Notes under the pieces: model-generated
Database searches by the model: none
What the model saw: only the letters and a program-made list of their open reading frames with translations
What the model was told of the DNA's origin: nothing
Translations under genes and position numbers: made by a program
Part shown: positions 7,741-13,902 of the stretch, in pieces
How the letters are laid out: the number at the start of each line of letters is the position of its first letter
Numbering within the stretch: position 1 is the stretch's first letter
Assembly: GCA_003154025.1 (NCBI GenBank)
Contig: PMCE01000369.1
Span: 11,637-46,365, forward strand
Direction of reading: 5' to 3'
Origin: Syntrophaceae bacterium
Lineage (GTDB): Bacteria > Desulfobacterota > SM23-61
Length of the DNA: 34,729 bases

Positions 7741-7905
7741 AATTTGAAATTCCAAGCTCCAAATCCCAAGTTCCAAACAAATTCAAAATTCCAATAATCC
7801 AACGCTCGAAACCTCCCGCGCATGACCCGATTGTACATTTTGGGCATTGAGTATTGGAATTTATTTGGGATTTGATGCTTGGAATTTGGTGCTTTTCTCT
7901 TTTCC
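7741..7905. repeat. Interspersed inverted repeat of AATTCCAA modules
   Basis: The left part reads AAATTCCAAGCTCCAAATCC and related copies. The right part has the opposed forms TATTGGAATTTATTTGGGAT and GATGCTTGGAATTTGGTGC. Modules are the same as those at 1475-1707. The centre (about 7800-7850) is unrelated and GC-richer. No open reading frame with coding character is present. Confidence 0.7.
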
Positions 7906-7914
7906 GCATTTGGA

Positions 7915-7944
7915 TTGCTTTCCCGCCGACGCCTTTGTTATAAT
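7915..7944 (+). promoter_or_regulatory. Sigma-70-type promoter for the first fmdB gene
   Basis: TTGCTT at 7915-7920 and a perfect TATAAT at 7939-7944 are separated by 18 nt. The expected RNA start is about 7951, only some 15 nt before the fmdB ATG, so the leader is very short. It starts the unit that runs into DUF502 and the AmmeMemoRadiSam genes. Confidence 0.65.
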
Positions 7945-7966
7945 GAAATAAAAAAGGAGTTTGGGA

Positions 7967-8188
7967 ATGCCCATCTTCGAATACCATTGCTCTAAATGTG
8001 ACCAGGACTTTGAAAAGATCGTCTTCAACGATAAGGCCAAGGTTCAGTGCCCCAAATGCAGCAGCGGCAAAGTGACCAAGAAAGTCTCAGCCTTCAGTTT
8101 CAAAAGCGGGTCCAAGTTCGTGGCCGCTTCTTCCAATGCGGGGGGATGCAGCGGCTGTTCCAGCCACCATTGCGGCACCTGCCATTAA
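7967..8188 (+). CDS. FmdB-family zinc-ribbon protein, short form
   Basis: The 73-residue protein begins MPIFEYHCSKCDQDFEKIV, the hallmark of the FmdB/CxxC zinc-ribbon family (originally a putative regulator of formamidase in Methylophilus). Paired cysteines CSKC and CPKC would bind one zinc. A C-terminal Cys/His-rich tail, CSGCSSHHCGTCH, could bind a second metal. The preferred start is the ATG at 7967, with AAAGGAG about 7 nt upstream; the TTG at 7961 is upstream of the conserved MPIFEY start. The DUF502 gene follows after 31 nt. Function of the family is unproven. Confidence 0.88.
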   Translation: MPIFEYHCSKCDQDFEKIVFNDKAKVQCPKCSSGKVTKKVSAFSFKSGSKFVAASSNAGGCSGCSSHHCGTCH

Positions 8189-8219
8189 TCCTTTTTGAAT
8201 CCCTTGCTCAGAGAAAGCC

Positions 8220-8840
8220 ATGGAGAGAATGAAGGGGGCGGTCAAGAGGACCTTTTTCGCCGGGCTGGTGGTGGTCGTCCCCATCCTGATCACCGCCTTC
8301 GTCCTCTACTGGCTCTTTAATCTCCTCGACGGGTTCCTCGGCCCCCTCATCCCTCAAATCAGCGGAAGAGAAATCCCCGGCCTGGGAATTCTCACCGAGA
8401 TCGTGATCATCTTCCTGGCGGGGATCGTGGCCACCAATGTCCTCGGCTCCCGGATCTTGAAATGGTTCCAGGAGCTGCTGACGCGGGCTCCGGTGGTCAA
8501 GAACATTTACCCCACGATCAAACAGCTGGTGGAAGCTTTTCATCCCTCCAAACGTTCCTCCTTCAAGAAGGTAGTTTTGGTTGAGTACCCCAAAATCGGT
8601 ACGTTTACCGTAGGTTTTTTGACCAGCGAGGTTTCCCTGAAGGGGGCCGGTCAGAACCAGCTTCTCTATTCGGTCTACCTCCCCACCAATAACCTGTATC
8701 TGGGAATGGTGGCCCTGTTCAGGCAGGAGGATGTGATCGTAACGAATTTCACCATCGAAGAGGGCCTGAAAATCGTTCTTTCGGGAGGGACGACCTTCCC
8801 CCCGACGATTCAGAAACAGAACCCAACCCCAATGCCATGA
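8220..8840 (+). CDS. DUF502 family inner-membrane protein
   Basis: The 206-residue protein matches the DUF502 pattern. It has a basic start (MERMKGAVKRTFFAG), two membrane segments at about residues 13-35 (LVVVVPILITAFVLYWLFNLL) and 55-75 (GLGILTEIVIIFLAGIVATNVLG), and a soluble part with VVKNIYPTIKQLVEAF, FKKVVLVEYP, and VYLPTNNLYLGMVALF. Function is not established. A second ATG three codons in (8229) is possible; the upstream ribosome-binding site is weak for both. The stop overlaps the next start as ATGA at 8837, so the gene is coupled to the amrB-amrA fusion if that start is used. Confidence 0.85.
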   Translation: MERMKGAVKRTFFAGLVVVVPILITAFVLYWLFNLLDGFLGPLIPQISGREIPGLGILTEIVIIFLAGIVATNVLGSRILKWFQELLTRAPVVKNIYPTIKQLVEAFHPSKRSSFKKVVLVEYPKIGTFTVGFLTSEVSLKGAGQNQLLYSVYLPTNNLYLGMVALFRQEDVIVTNFTIEEGLKIVLSGGTTFPPTIQKQNPTPMP

Positions 8841-10375
8841 GAAGATTTCCGGGGATCCGGTTGGATTGGTTTTCTCCTTTCATCCTGGCGACGGCTTGGA
8901 GCCTGGTCCTTTTAACCTCTGCGAACTGTCAGGAATGGGGCAGAGCCAAAGAGGAAGGGAAAGCTATGAGAGAAGAAGTAAGAAAACCCGCGGTGGCCGG
9001 TTCCTTTTACCCGGGGGACGCGAAGACTCTGTCCCGGCAGGTTCGGGAATACCTTTCCCTGGCGGCCAAGGAAGAGGTGGCGGGGGAAATCTTCGGGCTG
9101 GTTTCGCCCCACGCCGGTTACATGTATTCCGGTCTGGTCGCCGCCCATGCCTTCAAAATCGTGGAAGGGATGAAGTTCGACGCCGTGGTTATCGTGGCCC
9201 CGAGTCACCGGGCTCCGTTTCAGGGCGCCTCGGTCTATGACCGGGGAGGCTATGAGACCCCCCTGGGGGTTTTGCCCGTGGATAAGGAGATTTGCCAGAA
9301 GCTCAAGAATGAAAGCAACCTCATCCAATCGCTCCCCCAGGCTCACTCCCAGGAACACTCCCTCGAAGTTCAGCTCCCCTTCCTGCAGGAAGTACTGGGA
9401 AAGTTCAATCTCGTGCCCATCGTGATCGGAAGTCAGGACTACCATTCCTGTGAGGTCGTGGGGAAAGCCATCGCCCGCGCGGTGAAGGGGAAGAAGGTTC
9501 TGCTGGTGGCCAGCACCGACCTTTCCCATTACCACCCGTACGACCGGGCGGTGCAGTTGGATAAGATCATCCTGGATGATATTCAGGCTTTCGATGCCCA
9601 AAAACTGAGTCGGGATCTGGATGGGGGAAAAGGGGAAGCCTGCGGCGGAGGGCCAGTCATCGCGGTCATGGTGGCCGCCGGAGAATTGGGAGCCACCCGG
9701 GCTAAGGTCTTGAAATACCAAAACTCCGGCGACGTCACCGGAGACCGGTCCGCGGTGGTTGGATACGGGGCGGCGGTCTTCTACCGGAATTCAGGATCGG
9801 CAAAGAAAGAACCGGATGGCAGGAAAGCCGGGATCAGCCTGGGGTTAACGGAGGAAGAGAAAAAGATTCTCCGGCAGATCGCCCAGGCGGCGATTGAGAG
9901 ACGCCTGAAAGGCGAAAAAGCCACCCCGATCGACATACCCGGCGGGCACTTGAAGGAAAACCGAGGGGCCTTCGTTTCTCTCCACCGACGCGGCCAGCTC
10001 AGGGGGTGCATCGGCATCATTCAGCCGACCCGTCCCCTCTACCAGGTGGCGGAGGAGATGGCCGCGGCCGCAGCCTTTGAAGACACGCGTTTTGCGCCTC
10101 TTTCGGCTCAGGAACTCAAGGACCTCGACCTGGAGATCTCGGTCCTGACCCCTTTGCAGAGGGTCCAGGACATCCAGGAGATTGAAGTGGGCAAACATGG
10201 GCTGTACATCAAGAAGGGTTTCTATGCGGGTCTCCTGCTCCCCCAGGTGGCCACGGAGTACAAATGGGACCGGGTGACCTTCCTGGAGGAGACATGCCGG
10301 AAGGCGGGCCTGCCAAAGAACGCATGGAAGGAGAAGGGGACCGAGATCTACCTGTTCTCGGCGGATATTTTTTAG
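8837..10375 (+). CDS. AmmeMemoRadiSam system fusion protein AmrB-AmrA (MEMO1 + AMMECR1)
   Basis: The 512-residue protein joins two domains usually encoded as separate genes. Residues about 50-320 are a MEMO1/AmrB domain: KPAVAGSFYPG, SPHAGYMYSG, APSHRAPFQG, EHSLEVQLPFL, STDLSHYHPYD and CGGGP hold the His, Asp and Cys residues of the MEMO metal site. Residues about 337-512 are an AMMECR1/AmrA domain, with RGAFVSLHRRGQLRGCIG and EDTRFAPL. The first 43 residues include a hydrophobic stretch (residues 12-29) resembling a signal peptide. Two starts compete: ATG 8837 overlaps DUF502 but has no clear Shine-Dalgarno, while ATG 8966, which removes the hydrophobic stretch, has AAGGGA six nt upstream. 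The family's biochemical reaction is uncertain. Neighbours amrS and fmdB support the system assignment. Confidence 0.92.
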   Translation: MRRFPGIRLDWFSPFILATAWSLVLLTSANCQEWGRAKEEGKAMREEVRKPAVAGSFYPGDAKTLSRQVREYLSLAAKEEVAGEIFGLVSPHAGYMYSGLVAAHAFKIVEGMKFDAVVIVAPSHRAPFQGASVYDRGGYETPLGVLPVDKEICQKLKNESNLIQSLPQAHSQEHSLEVQLPFLQEVLGKFNLVPIVIGSQDYHSCEVVGKAIARAVKGKKVLLVASTDLSHYHPYDRAVQLDKIILDDIQAFDAQKLSRDLDGGKGEACGGGPVIAVMVAAGELGATRAKVLKYQNSGDVTGDRSAVVGYGAAVFYRNSGSAKKEPDGRKAGISLGLTEEEKKILRQIAQAAIERRLKGEKATPIDIPGGHLKENRGAFVSLHRRGQLRGCIGIIQPTRPLYQVAEEMAAAAAFEDTRFAPLSAQELKDLDLEISVLTPLQRVQDIQEIEVGKHGLYIKKGFYAGLLLPQVATEYKWDRVTFLEETCRKAGLPKNAWKEKGTEIYLFSADIF

Positions 10376-10449
10376 AGTGAAAGTGTAAGTGAAAGTGAAA
10401 GGGTAGAAAATTCTTTTTCCATTCACTTGCACTTGCACTTTCACTGTCG
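10376..10449. repeat. Imperfect long hairpin of AGTGAAAGTG units
   Basis: The left arm (AGTGAAAGTGTAAGTGAAAGTG) pairs imperfectly with the right arm (CACTTGCACTTGCACTTTCACT) over about 24 bp, around a short A/T-rich loop. It lies between the amrB-amrA fusion and the second fmdB gene. It could slow or attenuate transcription or protect an mRNA end; no U-tract terminator is present. Confidence 0.65.
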
Positions 10450-10464
10450 TTGGAGGTATTGGCC

Positions 10465-10803
10465 GTGCCCATCTATGAGTATGAATGCCAGGATTGCCAG
10501 GCCGTGAGCGGCTTTCTGGTGATGAAAAAAGAGGATGAAAAGAAAATTACCTGTCTGAGATGCGGGGGCAAGAAAATGTCCAAGGTGGTTTCTCAGGTTG
10601 CCTACCATCGTTCCGAAGCAGACCGCCTCGCCGAGTTCGATCCCCAGAAACCGACGGGAGAAGAATTTTACAAAGACTCCAGGAATATCGGTTTGTGGGC
10701 CAAGAAGCGCGCCAAGGAATTGGGAGCGGACCTGGGGCCCCAATTCGATGAGATTGTGGAAAACGCCCGCACGGGCAAGATCCTGAAGAAATACGGCTTA
10801 TGA
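10465..10803 (+). CDS. FmdB-family zinc-ribbon protein, extended form
   Basis: The 112-residue protein begins MPIYEYECQDCQAVSGFLV, the FmdB start, with CQDC and CLRC forming one zinc ribbon. Unlike the first FmdB protein, it has a 65-residue helical, charged extension (EADRLAEFDPQKPTGEEF, WAKKRAKELGADLG) that could bind a partner. I chose GTG 10465 because GGAGG lies 8 nt before it and it yields the conserved MPIYEY. A TTG at 10450 is in frame but overlaps the Shine-Dalgarno. The stop overlaps the amrS start by 4 nt (ATGA), strong evidence of a shared function or stoichiometry with AmrS. Function is unknown. Confidence 0.88.
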   Translation: MPIYEYECQDCQAVSGFLVMKKEDEKKITCLRCGGKKMSKVVSQVAYHRSEADRLAEFDPQKPTGEEFYKDSRNIGLWAKKRAKELGADLGPQFDEIVENARTGKILKKYGL

Positions 10804-11951
10804 TTGATGAAGTAGGGAGAAAAGCTCCGACCTTCTCCCGGCGGCGTTTTCTGAAAGCTGGTTTCTGCGCTGCTCTCTGCTGGTCTGTTTTGGGCTATCC
10901 TTCCGTCGCTCCTGCCCAGAAAGGAAAGAAAGGCCTCCTCGGACCCAAGGTTTCCCGCCATTATCAACCCCTGAAAGACGGAAAGATTCAGTGCCAACTC
11001 TGTCCCCGGGAGTGCATCGTGACTCAGGGCGGACGGGGTTTTTGCGGAGTGCGGGAGAACCGGGAAGGAAAGTATTACAGCCTGGTGTACGGCAACCCCT
11101 GTGCGATGCATGTAGACCCTGTGGAAAAGAAGCCCTTCTACCATCTCCTTCCGGCTTCCACCTCCTTCTCCATCGCCACCGCCGGGTGCAACTTCCGCTG
11201 CAAGTTCTGCCAAAACTGGGAGATTTCCCAGGTCGCTCCCGATGACACCTTCAATTACGACCTTCCTCCGGACAGAGTGGTGGACTCGGCCAAAAAGGCC
11301 GGGTCCCGGTCCATCGCCTATACGTATGTGGAGCCGACCATTTTCTACGAGTACATGCTGGACACCGCTAAGCTGGCCAGGAAAGAAGGAATTCTCAACG
11401 TGTACCACTCCAACGGGTTCATCAATCCTGGACCGCTGAAGGAGCTCTGCAAATTCCTGGATGGGGCGAATGTGGACCTGAAAGGTTTCACCGAGGATTT
11501 CTACGGAGGAATGTCCCAGGGACGACTGGCTCCAGTCCTGGGGACCCTGAAAACGCTGAAGACCGCAGGGGTCCATGTGGAAATCACCAACTTGGTCATC
11601 CCTACGCAAAACGACGACCCGGAAACGGTCCGCAAAATGTGCACTTGGATCAAAGACGAACTGGGGCCGGACACTCCCCTCCATTTTTCCCGTTTCTACC
11701 CCCTCTACAAACTTCGCAACCTCCCGCCCACTCCGGTTCCCACCCTGGAGAGAAACCGCAAGATCGCTACGGAAGCAGGGCTGGAGTATGCGTACATCGG
11801 AAACGTTCCGGGACATGAGGGAGAACGGACCTACTGTCCCGGGTGCAAGAAGCTCCTGATCTTCCGTCAGGGGTACTCCCTCGGGGAAATCAACCTGAAC
11901 AAGGGAAAGTGCAAGTTCTGCGGCAAGCCCATCTTCGGAATCTGGGCATAA
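10800..11951 (+). CDS. amrS: AmmeMemoRadiSam system radical SAM enzyme with Tat-like signal
   Basis: The 383-residue protein is the radical SAM member of the AmmeMemoRadiSam system. The cluster motif C130-N-F-R-C134-K-F-C137 is intact, and AYTYVEPTIFYEYM and VYHSNGFINPGPL are typical of this PflA-like family. It also has N-terminal cysteines (CQLCPREC, FCGV) and a C-terminal zinc-ribbon-like CPGC...CKFC. Residues 13-19 read S-R-R-R-F-L-K, matching the twin-arginine consensus, followed by a hydrophobic segment (20-33) and a plausible cleavage site at APAQ (37-40). No good alternative start exists downstream before the conserved domain, so the segment seems to be translated. Export of a SAM-dependent enzyme would be unusual. 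Product and substrate are unknown. It is coupled to the upstream fmdB by a 4-nt overlap. Confidence 0.93.
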   Translation: MIDEVGRKAPTFSRRRFLKAGFCAALCWSVLGYPSVAPAQKGKKGLLGPKVSRHYQPLKDGKIQCQLCPRECIVTQGGRGFCGVRENREGKYYSLVYGNPCAMHVDPVEKKPFYHLLPASTSFSIATAGCNFRCKFCQNWEISQVAPDDTFNYDLPPDRVVDSAKKAGSRSIAYTYVEPTIFYEYMLDTAKLARKEGILNVYHSNGFINPGPLKELCKFLDGANVDLKGFTEDFYGGMSQGRLAPVLGTLKTLKTAGVHVEITNLVIPTQNDDPETVRKMCTWIKDELGPDTPLHFSRFYPLYKLRNLPPTPVPTLERNRKIATEAGLEYAYIGNVPGHEGERTYCPGCKKLLIFRQGYSLGEINLNKGKCKFCGKPIFGIWA

Positions 11952-12004
11952 CCCCTCACTCCTACCCTCTCCCCGTTTCGGGGGAGAGGGCCGGGGTGAG
12001 GGGG
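11952..12004. repeat. Large GC-rich hairpin after amrS
   Basis: CCCCTCACTCCTACCCTCTCCCC and the opposed GGGGGAGAGGGCCGGGGTGAGGGG flank a GTTTC loop. It begins immediately after the amrS stop and is a common type of dispersed palindrome. There is no strong U-tract after it, so it is probably a repeat or mRNA-end structure rather than a classic terminator. Confidence 0.65.
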
Positions 12005-12070
12005 GGAATCATTTTCACCGGCCTTTTCATCCAAACTTAAAAGAACTAAATAAACCGAGGGGGTAGCCAA

Positions 12071-12520
12071 ATGATCAAAGACGATAGGAGTTACCATCTG
12101 AGGCTCCAGGAATTTTGCGATTGCTTCATGGAAACCGACTTCAAGAAGGAGCTGGAATTGGCCAGCAAAGGACTATCCGGCGACCCGGGGGGAGACCCGG
12201 ACGAATTGGCGTTGAAGTTTCTGGGGCTGGTTATGCTCTACGGAGCCAATGAGGAGGCCAAGAAGATATCGATGCAGAAATCCAAGGAGGGAAAAGTATC
12301 GTTCTCCGTAGAAGCCCGGGGAACATATCAGCTGCCTGCACCCGACTCTTCCCTGGCGGACCGGATTTTCTCCCTCGCCCGTTCCATGGTTCATCTGGAC
12401 AAAGACCAGGGCAAAATCTCCCTTTCTCTGGGATTGAGGAATGACCGCATGGAGCTAATGCTGGAGTTCGACCGAAAAGGCGGGAGCGAATCTTTCTCGA
12501 TCACCTTTCCAAAATTTTAG
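12071..12520 (+). CDS. Hypothetical protein, 149 residues
   Basis: I do not recognise this protein. It is soluble, with no signal peptide or membrane segment. The N-terminal half is helical and acidic (LQEFCDCFMETDFKKELELASKG; DELALKFLGLVMLYGANEEAKKI). The second half looks like alternating beta strands (GKVSFSVEARGTYQLP, DQGKISLSLGL, DRMELMLEFDRKGG, ESFSITFPKF). The ATG at 12071 is preceded by GAGGGGG about 8 nt upstream. The gene stands between the hairpin after amrS and an inverted repeat, so its relation to amrS is uncertain, but strand and spacing allow read-through. Codon use resembles the neighbours. Confidence 0.7.
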   Translation: MIKDDRSYHLRLQEFCDCFMETDFKKELELASKGLSGDPGGDPDELALKFLGLVMLYGANEEAKKISMQKSKEGKVSFSVEARGTYQLPAPDSSLADRIFSLARSMVHLDKDQGKISLSLGLRNDRMELMLEFDRKGGSESFSITFPKF

Positions 12521-12703
12521 TTGCTCGTTACTGGTTGCTCGTTGCTCGTCCCATATTTCCAGCCAGACTTTCGTCCTCTGAACCAGGAACCTGGAACCGG
12601 CAATGAGCAACCAGCAACCAGTAACAAGTCACCAGCAACGCGGAACCGGTAAGCCACAATTCGTCCCTAACCCGAAACTCGAAACGCGAAACCCGAAACT
12701 GGA
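12521..12703. repeat. Inverted repeat of TTGCTCGTTACTGG units
   Basis: GTTGCTCGTTACTGGTTGCTCG at 12521-12548 faces AATGAGCAACCAGCAACCAG and TAACAAGTCACCAGCAACG at about 12601-12640. A further run of GAAACCCGAAACT-like units follows up to 12700. It separates two convergent genes and may act as a bidirectional 3' structure. No coding potential is seen. Confidence 0.65.
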
Positions 12704-13654
12704 TTACACGTGATTCCGCAGTTGCAACTCCAGGGGATGAGGGTTTAAGTAATACTGTTCCTTGAGGTAGGGCTGATTATACTTGCGGACATAGTGATTC
12801 ATCAGCGTCAGGGGAACAATCAGCGGGAAGAGCCCCTGGCGGTATGCATCGATAATCCCAAGCATCTCCTGCTTCTCATCCGCTGACAGTTGTTCCCTGA
12901 AGTACCCCATCATGTGCGCCAAAACGTTGGCGTTCTTCTTAGGGGTGGTTTTCCTCTCCAGAGCCTCCATAAACAGGGTTTGATACTTCTCCAATAGGGT
13001 TTTGAAAGGAATTTCTTTCCCGGCGGCCACCAATTTTCCCATGGCCCGGTAAAACTCGGGACTGTGGGAAAGAATCAGAAGCTTGTGTCGGGTATGAAAA
13101 TTGATCATGCTTCCCAAACTCTTTTTCTCTGCTGCCGTTTCCCGCCACCGCTTCAGCGCGAAGATCCTTTCTATGAAGTTCTCCCGGAGGCCGGGATCAT
13201 GGAGGCGCCCCTCGTCTTCCACCGGGAGGAGGGGAAAGTGTTCCTTAAATATATGGGCGAAAACCCCTACCCCCACCTTGGCGGGCACCCCGTTTCGGTC
13301 GTAAACTTTGACCCGTTCCATGCCGCTGCTGGGGGAACCGCTCTTGAAGATATAGCCGCAAAGGTCCTCCTTTTCTAACTGCTTAACCCGCTTCAGGGCC
13401 CACTCAACCATCTGCTCGGTATGGTCCACATCGGTCCGGGTGGTAACCAGACGGGGGTTTTGGGGATCGCCCACCAACCGAAAAGGTTCTCGGGGAATAC
13501 CGAACCCGCATTCCACTTCAGGACAGACCGGGACGTATTCCACGTACTGCCCTAAGGTATCGGTGAGAAAACGATCTAGTTTGTGCCCGCCGTCAAACCG
13601 GACGTTCCCTCCCAGCAAGCAGGTGCTGATTCCCAGCCGGATCTTCGGTCGCAT
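12704..13654 (-). CDS. DUF523-DUF1722 fusion protein (TudS-like/YbgA-like)
   Basis: The 316-residue protein has an N-terminal DUF523 domain (about 1-150: ISTCLLGGNVRFDGGHK, PVCPEVECGFGIPREP, DLCGYIFKSGSPSSGMERV). The C-terminal DUF1722/YbgA domain (about 170-300) has FHTRHKLLILSHSP, NVLAHMMGYF and LIVPLTLMNHYVRKY. DUF523 includes the [4Fe-4S] thiouracil desulfurase TudS. Two of the cysteine positions used there are present, while the third (SPSC in TudS) is Ser here. My recollection is that fused family members often read SPSSG, so this is probably normal for the fusion type. The cellular role is unknown; RNA- or base-related sulfur chemistry is only a guess. It is transcribed alone on the minus strand. 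Confidence 0.88.
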   Translation of the reverse strand: MRPKIRLGISTCLLGGNVRFDGGHKLDRFLTDTLGQYVEYVPVCPEVECGFGIPREPFRLVGDPQNPRLVTTRTDVDHTEQMVEWALKRVKQLEKEDLCGYIFKSGSPSSGMERVKVYDRNGVPAKVGVGVFAHIFKEHFPLLPVEDEGRLHDPGLRENFIERIFALKRWRETAAEKKSLGSMINFHTRHKLLILSHSPEFYRAMGKLVAAGKEIPFKTLLEKYQTLFMEALERKTTPKKNANVLAHMMGYFREQLSADEKQEMLGIIDAYRQGLFPLIVPLTLMNHYVRKYNQPYLKEQYYLNPHPLELQLRNHV

Positions 13655-13721
13655 CTTCCGACGCCCCCCCCATGAGTGTCAATAGGCAGACTCCATTATA
13701 GGCTATACGGTCCGATTGCGG

Positions 13722-13850
13722 AATGCGGATTGCTGATTGTGGAATGAGAATCCCCCATTTTCCAAAGGGGGAAAATGGAATCCTTTGACGATTCCGGGCA
13801 AAAAAATTCTCCTCCCTTTGAAAAAGGGAGGACGGGAGGGATTTCTGGGA
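13722..13850. repeat. Hairpin-rich repeat between two minus-strand genes
   Basis: CCATTTTCC (13755-13763) pairs with GGAAAATGG (13770-13778), and CTCCCTT/AAGGGAG around 13812-13830 makes a second hairpin. GATTGCGGAATGCGGATTGC at 13724 is a degenerate tandem. The block lies between the CoA-transferase stop and the DUF523-DUF1722 start. No promoter stands out for the latter gene. Confidence 0.5.
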
Positions 13851-13902
13851 AGGCCTCTACAAGCGGCGGGACTATCGCGATCTTCGGCCTTCCCTGGCCT
13901 CG

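Noticed and set aside
10376..12703. CRISPR-like array among the repeats
   Set aside because: The units are inverted and irregular, lack equal spacers, and no cas gene is present.
12704..13654. Missing third cysteine (SPSSG instead of SPSCG) in the DUF523 domain as a lesion
   Set aside because: I recall fused DUF523-DUF1722 proteins commonly having Ser here, so it is probably a family trait.
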